Shown piece after piece: positions 23,017 to 34,570 of a stretch of DNA of 64,000 nucleotides. Position 1 is the stretch's first letter. Each line of letters opens with the position of its first letter. The notes beneath the pieces were generated by a model. The model was not told the origin of the DNA, ran no database searches, and was given only the letters and a program-made list of their open reading frames with translations. Position numbers and translations under genes: made by a program. This stretch comes from Dimorphilus gyrociliatus (lineage: Eukaryota; Annelida; Polychaeta; Dinophilidae): the NCBI GenBank assembly GCA_904063045.1, contig CAJFCJ010000052.1, forward strand, positions 1 to 64,000, read 5' to 3'.

Positions 23017-23105
23017 TGTACTGCTCTTGCTTGGCCAATTTATGGATTTGCGAGTTACAACAATACTGGTTCTACTCGAACCTTTAAACAAATGCTTTAA
23101 TTAAA
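23017..23105 (-). repeat. LTR-C 3'-end fragment
   Basis: Starts TGTACTGCTCTTGC and contains GGTTCTACTCGAACC and TTTAAACAAA, the inverse of the end of the LTR-C copies at 32495-32778 and 53502-53943. Confidence 0.65.
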
Positions 23106-23679
23106 AGAATTACAATGCATTTTTAAAGAGGAAATGATTAGAAAGATTTCAGAAAATTGATGGCTCTCCTCTTTGGCACCCACATATTATTGAATCAACA
23201 TTTTACAGTATAAAGGCAGAACTTTTTGAAAAAAATAAGTTCTTGGACCTCTTGGAATACTTCCAAACACACTGGATTAAAAATAAATTATGGAAACCAA
23301 ATAATTGGTCAGTTTTACCCAGATACGTTCACCCCCCTGCCAAGGGTACATTCGGACCTCAACTCAAAATTTTCTTTTTTGCAGTGTTCTAATTTAATGG
23401 ATTTATTATAAAATATCATATTCAAGATTAAGATATTTGTTTGCTAATTTTCAGGAAATGGCATTGGATTTGATAGTTAATCCAATCACTTTAAGTGAAT
23501 AAACTCGTAGCCTTTTGTTAAATATGTCAATTAAACTTAAAACTCTGCAACTGGAGTATTTTTAAAATATTTTTCAATTTATTGAAAAGAGTAAATGTTT
23601 TTAAGATTTACAGAGAGAGAGTGAGTGAGTCAATAAGAATTTATAACTATGAAAGATGAGAAAAATTGTAATCATTTTT

Positions 23680-24300
23680 CTATCGACAAATACATCTATA
23701 AAGGCACCATATCATACAAACGAAGGCAATTACGGAAGCTAAACCTCTAGCGCTTCCACCAAGAACTATAGATAAATTTACTGAAGATGTCTCCGTTTCT
23801 TGATACCTACTCTCGGGTACAATTATTTCAAATTTAGTTCCTTTTCCAACATTTTCATCTGAGTCAGATGAAAAATAAAAGAAAATATTAGGTGATCCAA
23901 TCACCTCGAATGAGAAGTTCTGCATAGTACCACACCACTTTTTAATAAGATTGCCAGAGGTGTCGGAGCCGTTATAAATGGCCGCAAAATCGTCGTGACA
24001 ACCACTAGACATTTCCATGTCAGTGGAGATAACTTTCACTAGAAAGTATGGTTTCGATTTAGGAGAAGTAAACCTCTCGCATTCGATAGTGTCTGGTGAA
24101 TATCCACCAGAATAATACATCCGATTAGTATATTCACTTATGTCATTAGAGACAACACTTTCCGACATCAGCTGACATTTTTTAAGACTAGTGAATGTGT
24201 TGGTACAACTCAGGATAACTGCAAAATTAAAATGTTAATCTAAACTAAGATTTGTAATTTTTAAAAACTTACGAAAGCAGAAGAAAAGTCCCGACGGCAT
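23680..24300 (-). CDS. CUB-domain single-pass membrane protein
   Basis: The model has two exons, 24273-24300 and 23680-24218, joined by a GT-AG intron of 54 nt. It encodes 188 residues and ends in TAG. The leader is MPSGLFFCFLILSC. One CUB-like domain spans about residues 35-145, with SPDTIECERF, the Ca-site-like text CHDDFAAIYNGSD, WCG and FSSDSDEN. A membrane span lies at about 165-183 (LASVIAFVCMIWCLY) followed by RCICR. CUB domains bind proteins or sugars outside the cell; no partner can be named. The frame is intact. A tail of the same general kind (membrane span ending AKCR) is found alone at 32992-33201. Confidence 0.8.
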
Positions 24301-25170
24301 ATCTGCAATTGGTGTGCAAGAATGTAGTACATTTCATTTTATACCTTAATTTTTAATTTATTCAAAACTGCAGTCAAAGCAGAAAAGTATTAATATTCAT
24401 TCAAAAATTTTGTTTATTTGTAGTGTCAAGAAAGTATAGCTTTGGGATTATCATTAGAATTACCATTTCCCGAAAAGCAAGGAGGGTGGTTTTCAGATAA
24501 TACAGAATTGAAAATAACCACTATCCTCAAAGTATTCAAGTTAGATAGAATATTTTTAAAATATCTCAAAAAATTTAATGTATATTCTTATCTCACTAAG
24601 CCTATATTCTGCTGTAAAGCATAACCTATTTGACTTTATTATAAGTTTTAAAAAAGTTCTTTTAAATTGTGTTTAGAATAAAGTATCACAAAAATCTGTT
24701 AAATTAGTTAGCTAATTTTCTTGCATGACATTGGTGGTGTCATCATTTACATGTGTGAAAACTCGTTACCATGGTAAAAAAGAGCGCCTTATTGTGAAAA
24801 TTTCAAGAAAATATTAATTTGTAATTTAGGTTAGCCAATGAACAATCTTCAATTTGCAATCATTAGGAGGCAGAAAGTGCTGTCAATATTTTTTAAGGAG
24901 CTGATTACATATTTTATGACTAAAGATAGTGACTTGAAAAGTTAAGATAAGCTTTTAGAGATAAAATAGATATAGGAATTGATTTTTAATAATACTATGG
25001 AAAAATATTTAATCAAATGCAGTAAACATTGACATTTTTGACCTTGACCGTTATTAATTTATCACTTAACAATTCTTATTGGAAAAAAAAGTTGACAAAA
25101 TTCAATCCTTAGCAACTATAAACAGAGTAGTTATAACATAGGTATCAACTGTTGGTGTAAACACAAACAG
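24301..25170. other. No recognised gene
   Basis: This is the intergenic region upstream of the CUB gene. The short plus-strand frame at 24442-24624 has no recognised features. Confidence 0.4.
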
Positions 25171-25171
25171 G

Positions 25172-25221
25172 AAGAAAAAAAGACCAAAAACTCAAATTGA
25201 GTCACAAGGTCTTTTTTTCTT
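25172..25221. repeat. Hairpin with 14-bp arms
   Basis: AAGAAAAAAAGACC at 25172-25185 pairs with GGTCTTTTTTTCTT at 25208-25221, leaving a 22-nt loop. Its right arm touches the larger inverted repeat that follows. Confidence 0.8.
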
Positions 25222-25364
25222 ATCTGATAAGTTATCCTGGACTGACTTGAAAATCCAATGTTAACAGTTTATACTTGCTTAACCTATAATTAAATTTTAT
25301 TAACATTATTATAAACTGTTAACATTGGATTTTCAAGTCAGTCCAGGATAACTTATCAGATAAG
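25219..25364. repeat. Perfect 55-bp inverted repeat
   Basis: Arms 25219-25273 and 25310-25364 are perfect inverse complements (left arm starts CTTATCTGATAAGTTATCC) around a 36-nt AT-only-like loop. It lies just upstream of the LRR gene. No transposon terminus or duplication was recognised. Confidence 0.9.
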
Positions 25365-25393
25365 TTGACACTCTTCAACTTTTACAGATAATG

Positions 25394-26869
25394 AAGCTGA
25401 CTATATAAATATAAATGCTTTAAAAGAGTTTGCTTTTTTTCGTTGGAACTATTAAAACAGAAAAATATTTTTCTTTATCCTGTCCTTCTCACATACCAAT
25501 GGGTTGTGGAACATCAATAAAACCTTGCCAACACGTCTATTGTACTCAATGTTGTCAAGAATCATTTGCGGATAACTGCAAAATAACGTGTACTACCTGT
25601 AAAGAAGATCGTGAACTATCTATTGATCAAATTCACAATATAAAATTAGGAATTGCTGATGAATCTCTTCAAGGAAAACCATTAATTGATCAAAAATGCA
25701 AAAAACATAAAACTATACCTTCAAATTCCATAGCAGTTGAAATTTGTTTTACAATAGAAAATTGTGATGAAATATGCAATAAACTAACAAAAACATCAAT
25801 TCATTTAAAAGGTGTGAAGATTGTAAATTGTAAAATTTCTGGAGAGTCTTGCAAGAAAATAGGTAATGTCCTCCGAAAATTTTCCACAATTGAATGGATA
25901 GATTTAAGTAGCAATTTCTCTATGGAACATTCTATCTTATTCATATGTGATGGTCTTCAACCCTCGTCCGATACTTTGAAAAAATTGAATATGAGTGCTT
26001 GTAATATTAGAATTATTGGATGGAAATATTTTATTGAAATCTTGGAGAAAATGACTAAATTAGAATCAATAAATTTAAGTAATAATAAATTATCTCCAAT
26101 AGAGTTAACTGGTATTTGCCAAGCACTTTTTCTGTCAAAACATACTTTAAAGGATATATTGTTGGAAGAATGCTCTATTTTACAATATGAATGGGAATTT
26201 CTTGGTAATTTTTTGGGAAAATTGCCAAAATTGGAAAGGATTTTCTTAGGATTTAATCCTTCAATTGATTTTATGTTTTTAAATATTTGTAAAGGACTTC
26301 AGTCATCAGTAAATACCTTAAAAGGTTTATCATTTCCATCTTGCGCTCTGAAAGAGAATTCATGCCAATCTTTAGGATATCTTTTAAACTTTTGTACTCA
26401 AATTGAAGAAATATATTTGGATTTTAATACTGCAATGGGAAATGGATTTTTTAACATTTGTCACAGACTTTACTCATCGGTTCATACTTTAACAAAAATT
26501 TCCCTTCAAAAATGTCAATTAAGTGAAGAACAGGCTAAAAATATTGGTTGCGTTTTATTAAAATGTTCTAGAATGGAATTTATAGATTTAAGCTATAATA
26601 ATAAAATGAAAGAAGGATTGTTAAGTATCTGTGCTGGATTGATCCAATCTTCAAAACCTTTAAGAATTGTTCGCCTTCTAAGGTGTTTTATAGATGAAAA
26701 TCAATCAAAATACATTGCTTCTTTATTCAGATGTCCAAATATAATTGAAATAGATTTAAGGACTGAAGGTGAAGTTGGAGATGGAATAGCATTAGAAACC
26801 ACAAGGTTATTCAATCTTAAATTTAGAAAAACTCCAGATTTTAATTTACCAAAAAAATGGATTTTATAA
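25394..26869 (+). CDS. Zinc-finger and RI-type leucine-rich-repeat protein
   Basis: The open frame 25430-26869 encodes 479 codons. Cys/His residues at 18, 21, 26, 33, 35, 38, 41, 54 and 57 form a RING-like zinc site (PCQHVYCTQCC). From about residue 110 to the end there are about ten ribonuclease-inhibitor-type LRRs of roughly 28 plus 29 residues, with repeated SLxLSxN-like and C-N/xC-L-x-E motifs (for example LESINLSNNKLSP). An acceptor ACAG at 25387 precedes a coding-looking piece (DNEADYININALKEF) that joins the main frame only if the T7 run near 25437 had one more T, so the true start is uncertain. LRR arrays of this type bind proteins; a RING-like finger suggests a ubiquitin-related or innate-immune role, which is inference. 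A decayed relative is at 51420-53030. Confidence 0.65.
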
Positions 26870-27084
26870 TATTTGTATTGATTTTGGTCAATTTCAATTT
26901 TTTTCATGGAGCTTTAAAAAACAATGAATTAAATATTGGAAATAATTATAGTTACTCTAATAGTAGAATGTTGTATTTTTTCAACTTAGAAATAGTAAAA
27001 GATATCGAGGTGGCAGCACTGTCAAATTTTTATTTCTGTAGATTGCTGCAGGAGGTGTACATTGCCACGAAATTCGTTTATTAG
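26857..27084 (+). CDS. Small frame with signal peptide overlapping the LRR gene end
   Basis: An ATG at 26857, inside the last codons of the LRR gene, opens 75 codons beginning with a strong leader (MDFIIFVLILVNFNFFHGA) and then Asn/Tyr-rich text. It may be the first exon of a secreted protein. No downstream exon was identified, and chance is possible in T-rich DNA. Confidence 0.3.
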   Translation: MDFIIFVLILVNFNFFHGALKNNELNIGNNYSYSNSRMLYFFNLEIVKDIEVAALSNFYFCRLLQEVYIATKFVY

Positions 27085-27315
27085 TCTACAATTAGAAAAA
27101 AGAATTGGTCAGTGGTCGAATGCGAAAGTAGGCCATATGATGTGTGTCCCATTCTCTCCATGCTCATTATGCATTTGAATTTTTCAATACACAATCGATA
27201 TTTTATCTTTTTTCTTAACCTGAATCATCTTTTATTACTCATAATATTTCAAATTGGAAATATACTTTTCCTTTTTGGAAGAATTTTTAACCTTTCATCA
27301 AATCTTTGTATTATC

Positions 27316-27412
27316 TCAATGATGGAGTCAGGAAAAAATGATCCTGGGAAAAAATGTCCTAGGGTGGGAAAAAACATCCTAAAGATTGGGAGAAAACATC
27401 CTATGCATGACT
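27316..27412. repeat. ~21-bp tandem repeat
   Basis: Four imperfect copies of GGGAAAAAACATCCTA plus a few bases, with spacing of 17-22 bp. Confidence 0.7.
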
Positions 27413-27877
27413 AAAGATTTTTTTGAAAAATTACTTTAAATGAAAACTGCATGCTAAAACTAATAGCAATAGTTAATCATGATAATTTACAACTTTGATA
27501 TGGTTTTAATTGAAATCGAACCCTATGAAAACATTTAAACATTTGGTACATTCATAGGTTTAAAATATTAAAATGCTAAAGCAGAAATATCAATGCTAAA
27601 CAAAAAAGGAATATGCATAGAGTAGAGGTGAGTACTGCTTTTCCATCCATATTTCCCTTTGGTAAAATGACTTTGACAAATATCAATGTAATTGATTCTA
27701 AACTGATTGTACCAAGTCTTGAAAAGCTTAAGAATATTCAACAAATTTTACACATTACACCATTTCTCCAAACACTTTCATTTTCATAATAACTGTTTTT
27801 ATAATAGATGTTGCTACTCAATAAGATTATTAATGAAAAGCTGATAAACATTTGTAAGCAATAAATGAAAAAATGAA
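27413..27877. other. No recognised feature
   Basis: AT-rich spacer downstream (3') of the minus-strand receptor gene. Confidence 0.4.
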
Positions 27878-30676
27878 TTAGTATATTTCATAATTTCTTC
27901 TAATTAGCATGATTAGTAAACATATTCCAAAACAATTTAAAATTAGTATAGATATTATTGACAAAATTACAATATATTTTTGAATTCTTGATTGTAAAAT
28001 ATTTGAACAAGATTTTAAATTGATACCGGTTTCTTTTCCTTTCCAAGTACATTTTGCACTTTTCATATATAACTTTAATGAACAGCATATGTAAAAATTG
28101 TGAGTTTTAAATAGTTTCAAACATGGAAAATTTTTCAAAAAATCATGTTTTATATCAGATTTCATTTGTCTAGAAACAGTTATTACATTTTCTTATGATA
28201 GCAATTCTGGAATGTTTTTCAGGCAAAATATTCGTAATTACATCTTTAATAATGATTAATTTCTGAAATTTTGAAATATTTGTCAAGTTAATTGATGGAA
28301 TTTGATTAAATGATAAATCAAGGTGTAAAACTGAAAATTTGCCGAACAGAATAGAATTCAATTGTTTTAAAAAGTTTCCTTTACCGTAGAATATTTGTAA
28401 TTTTAAAAGGTAGTCAACACTTTTCCTATAAAAAATACCCTTGTCTTGTGTAACTGATATCATGAATCACTAAATTTTGAATATTTCTAACAACATCATC
28501 AACACTCATTAAACTTTGAGTTAAATTTTAAAAAGTATCGTAATGTTTTTCAATTTTTTTAAGAAGAAAATTGAAAATTGTCGCATTTTTTATGTTTATT
28601 AAATACAACTTTTTCGCGAATAATCGTTTTTCATAATTTCATGAAATTTTCATTTGAAGTTTTAAAATTGCATTCAATTTCAAAACGAATTCTGCAGACA
28701 CATTTTATTGGACATTTGAAAGGTTTACAATACAATTCGTCGCTTCCATCTATTTGTCCATCGCAAACTTGAGTTTTACTTAATAAGATTCCATCTTTAC
28801 AGGAAAAATATCCAATTGGATGAAAGAATTCGTCTAAGAAATTTTTTTTTCAATAGTGAAATGACGTCATCAATGAATTTTTATCTATACCACATCATAC
28901 CACAGAAATTGTCATCGTCTCCATAATCGCAGTGTTTTTCTCCATCGCATACATTTTTAATTGGAATACAAAAATTAGCAACATAGCATTGATATTCTCC
29001 GATATTACACTCAGTTTTATAACAATTGTATAATTGTTTAAATGAATAATGGATTTCTGATGTTAATTCACACATAGAACTCAACTTTAGGTGACAATTC
29101 TCTCCATTTTCACAGCGAAGGGCGCTGAAATACTTCGAAAAGACAAGGCATTCCTCCTTTATCATATCATTCATTTGGTTGATTATTCTAGTCAGCTACA
29201 TAATAATTTTTTACTTGCAAAGAATCCATTTTGTATTCGAGTCCAATAAAAATGTGGATAATTTTCACATACAGCTGCTGTTTCGTCATTGTATCCTGTA
29301 CAATTCGATCTAACATCGCATTTGTAAGACTCATCTAAGCATCTATTATCGCAATGAAACCAACCAGATTGGCAATCTTCTTCATGACAGTCTTCATCAG
29401 AAAAGTCAATACAATTTCTTTACCTTTTTATCTATCGTTTTTCATTATACATTGGTCATTTTTACAAAGAAATCTATTTCCTAAATTACAATTTCTGTAA
29501 ACTAGAAAAAAAAAATTGTTGTTTTTTTTTAATTAATTATTATCTGTTTAAGGAAAAATAAAAAAGAGATTTATTTAACTGCAACCTTTCTCATCTTGAC
29601 CATCTGGGCAATCTTTGATATGATTGCAAACTCTATATTTGAAAATTCTTTGTTAATTTTTCTGTGAAAAAAAATCGAAAAAACGGAAAATATAAAAAAG
29701 TAGGTCAACCGACGATGCGTTTAAAAAAATAACATGTCTTACTAATATCAATAGTTTTTTGGCAGATAACTATAGATAATATTAAACCGTTATATTGAAT
29801 AGATAAAAATTTTGATTTCATATTAAGAGCAGACAATATCGATTGGATCCAATTTCTTTTATTGTATGAAAACATTGCCTATTTCAATGGTTTTGTCAAT
29901 TGTTTATTGGTTTTAAAAAAAATTGCGTTTATTTCTTTACTTTAAAATATTACGATCAAATGAAGAGCCTATCATATAGAATGGGGTTTTTTTATCAACA
30001 GCTTTCTGAAATTTAGGGGAAGTTCTCCTTAATGGATTATCTGTTGAGAAATTGTACAAAAAAATGGGAAAAATGTTGAAGTTTCATTCCATACCCAATG
30101 CTATAAAATCTTCATGAACATTTTTCCAATTATCACCTTTTAAATCACTTCTATCATCTTCTTTTTTCAATATTGAAGGTATAACAATATTTTGAATGAA
30201 AAGTCGTTCCTTCAATGAGGACAATTCAAGAACTGATAGGTTGTATTTTTTACAGAAATGTGTTGCTTTGTTCTAAGAACTTTAAAACATTTATTCTGAA
30301 ATTTATAAGTGTTTGACTGCAGACAAATATCATTATTGTTATCTAATTGATTAGAATTGAAAGAAAGGAATTGAAAAAACTTATCTATTTCATTAAAAAT
30401 AAAACAAAAGACAATTTACTAATCACACTTGTATCTGAACTATTATAACAATGAAATTTTGGAATATATTTATCAGCCCTTTCAAACCATTCAACATCAT
30501 TTGGATATATATATATATATAGCAATCAGAGAGATTTTTTGCAACTTTACAATCAATTTCCAATTCAACAGGATAAAGATAATTCAAATCTCTTATTATT
30601 TCATCAACCTCTAAATCAATTTCATCATGTTTATATCCAAAACGACGACAGATAATCTGATAATCATTCACATATA
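27878..30676 (-). pseudogene. SRCR/LDLa/LRR receptor, broken, stops after first membrane helix
   Basis: Read on the minus strand, the order is as follows. An SRCR-like C-terminal half (about 30680-30520, YQIICRRFGYKHDEIDLEV) comes first. Several LDLa-type modules are in 29640-28880 (CNHIKDCPDGQDEKGC; CIPIKNVCDGEKHCDYGDD). One more LDLa plus an LRR-N-terminal Cys cluster lies at 28820-28640 (VCDGQIDGSDELYC, KCPIKCVC). LRR text follows at 28463-28170 (VLHLDLSFNQIPSINLTNIS). A final exon, 28165-27878, has one membrane span (YIVILSIISILILNCFGICL). The module order and spacing match the plus-strand receptor at 35340-43479. A TGA near 28637, a stop near 28182 and frame changes interrupt it. No helices 2-7 or cytoplasmic domain were found. 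Confidence 0.6.
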
Positions 30677-31887
30677 GTGGTCGACAAAAAAACCCAGACA
30701 CCATAAATTTTGATAGGCCGAACATTATAAATCTTTTTCACCAGCAAAAAAGATTCTTTTTTTTATTTTTCAAGTATAAAATATTAGTTTAAGGTTTGAT
30801 ATATACATGAGTTTCTTTTAAATATCATTTAGATAAGTTTTCACATAAATGTTTTTGTTTTCTTATTTGGCCATGAGACATTATTACTCGGATGATGGTT
30901 TGGGGATTAATATTTTTATTATTTTTGAATATGACAACCCTCATTTACAATACATTTACTAATCCTACCTCCCATCCCTGCATATAAATTTAGTAGCAAG
31001 TCAGGATTTTGAGTTATAACCTGGTATGAACATTTTTTTATTTTCTCCCACAGTTCATCCCCAGATTGAAATTGTGCCCCATCATAAACTAAATTTTTTG
31101 TCAGGTGCCACATATTTTCTATAGGGCTCAGGTCAGGGCTCTTTGCTGGCCAATCAATTGGATTGATACCATTCATTCTAAAGGCCCTCCTAGTTGCTCT
31201 TGCTGTGGCAGCCTGTGTTATCTTGTTGGAAGATGTAATTCCTGCCCATTTTGAGTGATATCTCTTCAATGACAGGAAGAACATCTTCCACAACAAAACA
31301 GCTATAATTTTTGACTTATCCTCCAAACTTCAAATACCCCATCTGAGGTTATTAATCCCCACACCATCACTCCACCTCTTCCCATATTTTTAGTGACTCT
31401 AAAATTTTTTTCACCATCTTTTGTCCACATTCTGAAATCATCAGGCCCACTCAGAGAGAATCTGGCCTTGTCTGTGAAAATCACTCTTGACCAGTCCAGA
31501 TTTTCAGCAATTGTTTTGAGGCCTAACCCTGTTCTAGAATCCTAACGTCTTTACCCCATGCAGTAATTAAGTAAATAGAATTTAAAGTTAACTACAGTAA
31601 TTAAAATAGATCAAAAGTGATTACATAACTTTGAAAATTAGTTTGGTTAAAAAAAATTTCTGTTTAGGATGTTAATTTGAATCCAAAACTGGAAACAAAA
31701 CGGATGTGCGGTTAATAACGTCTCATGACCAAATAAAGAAAAAATTAATTAAAATTATTAAAAAAAATTTTCCTATTAGTATTCACAAATATGATAATTT
31801 TGTCATTTTTTTTTAATATTACATAAATATAACCCTTTATCAATGTAAATTTCCTAAAAAAACTAATTTCAAACAAAAAAACACCAC
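30677..31887 (-). mobile_element. Mariner M copy inserted in the minus-strand receptor
   Basis: GTGGTCGACAAAAAAACCC at the left end and the inverse of GTGGTGTTTTTTTG at the right are bordered by TA (30675-30676, 31888-31889). Internal arms match family M. It separates two halves of an SRCR-like domain of the host gene. Confidence 0.75.
30919..31484 (-). pseudogene. Tc1/mariner M transposase, catalytic half
   Basis: Minus-strand 31484-31302 holds the first acid (IFTDKARFSLSGPDDFRMW) and VMVWGLITSDG. After a frame change, 31326-30919 holds the third acid in WPAKSPDLSPIENMW and the C-terminal helices. The second-acid motif is eroded, and the N-terminal DNA-binding half is missing. It is inactive. 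Confidence 0.75.
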
Positions 31888-31889
31888 TA

Positions 31890-32240
31890 TATATACATAT
31901 ATAAATTTATATAACTATATATATATACTTATAATTCTAGTGAAGAACCTTGATTTGTTTTGAAGAAAGATTTGAAAAAATAACAGAATTCCATGTTTTA
32001 TTATAGCAAATTGCTAAATATCCATATTGTCCAACATCAAGTGTAGATTAAGTAGAATTGTATTCATTACTTTGATTTTTTAGGTAAATTGAATCTCTTA
32101 ATTGAAATTTATCATCTAAGTTTAAAGTAAAGTTCAAATGCTATCCATCCATAATTTCTACGTGTTGATCTAAAAAACTAGAAAAAAAACTACACCTTCA
32201 TTTGTACAATTTTCCATTTCACATTTTTGAAAAATGCTTA
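31890..32240 (-). pseudogene. SRCR-like N-terminal half of the minus-strand receptor
   Basis: Minus-strand text GYLAICYNKTWNSVIF is a clear SRCR core (G-x-L-x-V/I-C-Y-N-x-T-W). It is preceded by HVEIMDG and FQLRDSIYL with two stops. The companion half lies at 30520-30680, beyond the inserted mariner copy. Confidence 0.55.
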
Positions 32241-32494
32241 AATAGTTAGAATTAATTAATTGGTAGGATTCTTATTATTGAATATAGGATTGTTAAAATC
32301 ACACGAGATGCATACAAATAGTAGTTTCTTTTTTGTAAAATAAAACAAGTGGGATTCATCCAAATTATTATAGTAAACTCCCTTGATATGATCTTTCAGT
32401 CATCCAAACAGCTAATAATCATTACTGTATGGGGGATACAGGCATATAGAATATTTCTATGCTTTCCTTTCATATTCATTAATTTTGCGAGCAG

Positions 32495-32778
32495 CTTATA
32501 TCTGGATCCAAGGACCTGGGAAGATAACCTGGAAACAATCCATCTACTCCTCAACATTGGAAGACAGTTTGGTAATTTGGCAACCTGCTATTACGAACTA
32601 TCTATTCTGCTATTGAACTCTCATATTACTACTTGCTTAAGTATTATTATTGCGAATAAACTGTTTTAATTTAAACATTTGTTTAAAGGTTCGAGTAGAA
32701 CCAGTATTGTTATAACTTGCAAACGCATTGATTTTGCCAGCAAGAGCAGTACAATATCTATGAGGAAACTTTTTAACT
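32495..32778 (+). repeat. LTR-C fragment
   Basis: About 90 percent identical to 53665-53943 (shared GGAAGACAGTTTGGTAATTT, GGTTCGAGTAGAACCAGTAT, GCAAGAGCAGTACA). Confidence 0.7.
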
Positions 32779-32991
32779 TAAGTTCACATATATTTTTGAA
32801 CTTTAGTTTCTAGCTAAAATCGTAAACACTTTAACCATGGTTAGTGGGTATCCTTTAAAACCACGAAATTAGTCAATTTTTAATGGAAGCTCACAAGTAT
32901 TTGAACATGGGAAAGAATATTTTTTTCTACATGGGTAAATTGAGTATCATTTTTCTTTCAATGAGTTATGCTTATTTTTTTCATTTTAGCT

Positions 32992-33201
32992 CTGATAATT
33001 GCGAATCAAATTGCAAAAGCTCAAGCTAATGGTTCTGGTAATACAAGCTTTTATTTACCTTCCAATAAAGTGTCCAGCCAAAATGTAAATTGTACATCAG
33101 TGGCTACGGTCCTTTGAATGGTTGTAACATCATCTCTTTTTGTAATACCACTTGCAGCAGTATTAATTATTGCTTGTGTAGCTAAATGCAGATGATAAGC
33201 C
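32992..33201 (+). pseudogene. Terminal exon of a membrane protein with in-frame TGA
   Basis: After an acceptor TTTTAG at 32991, the frame reads an extracellular Ser/Asn-rich stretch (SGNTSFYLPSNKVSSQN). A TGA at about 33116 follows, then in the same frame a membrane span (SLFVIPLAAVLIIACVA) ending KCR and TGA TAA. The tail resembles that of the CUB protein at 23680-24300. Upstream exons were not recognised. Confidence 0.45.
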
Positions 33202-33870
33202 TTTTGATTACATTACTGGAATTATTCCTATCATGTACCTATTTGGAGGATCTTCTCAAAAAATCAAACATTTTAACACAGGAATAGTTAAATTATTTAT
33301 TGTGCGTTTTCTCACTAATTTATTGTCTTATCTCACAGTTTTAAATATAAACAGATAAATTACAACTGATTGTAATACTTAAATATTGGAATTCCATCCA
33401 TATTTATTTCAAAATCTAAATCTCTTCAATGCTTTAGTCATATACTCTCTTTATATCTGGAAGCCTTTCTTCTTAGTGATTCTAATTCTGGCAAGTCTTC
33501 AATATTGTCGTGAAATTTAAGGATAATATCTTCTGCTATTCTTTTGTTCAGTTGTTTCATTATCACCATTTGCATTTCCTTCAAATCTATTCCTGATTCA
33601 AAAACTTTTTCCAGATTTCCAAGTAGGTCAAAATGCCCTTAAATGGGCCAGCAATAGACTTGTTCATTTAAATATATTTTAGAGATTGTTTTTTTCTTGC
33701 TGTGCATTTTAGTTCATTCCACTTTTATTAAAAAGTATGAACTACTACATACCTCAGACTACCATTGCTTTTAAATGAAAGAAACAAAAGTAATCCTTCA
33801 AAAAAATTCTAATTGTCATGATTATCAATTATTTTGTGCTAAAACTGTCTTCATGCGAGGCACAAAGGTG
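33202..33870. other. No recognised gene
   Basis: Short frames only. A minus-strand Leu/Asp-rich segment around 33420-33620 has no frame long enough to support a gene. Confidence 0.35.
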
Positions 33871-33877
33871 TGACCCA

Positions 33878-34290
33878 TTTATAATTCAATTAACCCTTCT
33901 AAAGATTGGACTTTGTAACACCCTGTTAGTAAAAAAAACATGAACTAAATTGTTCACCAACTGCAAAGTGATGAATGGATACTAGAGGCAAACCTCAAAG
34001 TATATAAATCCTGACTGTTTCATTCCAATCATTTAATCTCAATGTAATCATTAGAGAAGATAATTTGAAAACAAGCCTCTACTCTTTAATATTGGATACT
34101 AATTTGGTAATTTGGCACCCTGCTATTTGAACCATCTACTCTGCAATTGAACTTTCATATTGCTACTTGCTATGTATTTTATTTTGAATGAACCATTTAA
34201 ATCAAATGTTTGTTTAAAAACTGGCGTAGAATCAGTACTGTTGTAACTAGCAAACAAATAAATTGGCCATACAAGAGCAGTAGAGCATCA
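33878..34290 (+). repeat. LTR-C copy
   Basis: Shares the order CCTTGTAACA-like text, GTGATGAATGGAT, AGGCAAACCTCAAAGTATAT (TATA box) and TTTGGTAATTTGGCA with 53502-53943. It ends near AAGAGCAGTAGAGCATC. Confidence 0.65.
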
Positions 34291-34319
34291 TCCTAGGGAG
34301 ATATGTTGTATAAAGAGTA

Positions 34320-34570
34320 ACAGACAACACATGGGCACACTTTTATTTTTGTAACTGTTATATCGGAAATGACTATATCGGAAATGACTCCAACAATCTC
34401 AATGTAAATGATAAGACAGACCCGATAGTCTTTTAAAGGTTCATGGTTGACAAATTTCAATGATCACAAAAACAAAAGTACAAAAAAAGAAAAATAAAAG
34501 TTGTAAATATGGTCATATTTATATTGTTTTCCTTTTCTAAATAATAGTTGAAAACTGCTTATCTCTATCA
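34320..34570 (-). repeat. LTR-B fragment, inverted
   Basis: The inverse complement matches 19085-19220 (AACTATTATTTAGAA, GACCATATTTACAACTTTT). Only the 5' part of the unit is present. Confidence 0.5.

Noticed and set aside
32690-32710. tRNA T-arm-like GGTTCGAGTAGAACC
   Set aside because: It is a short palindrome within LTR-C copies with a 5-nt loop; no acceptor, D or anticodon arms around it.
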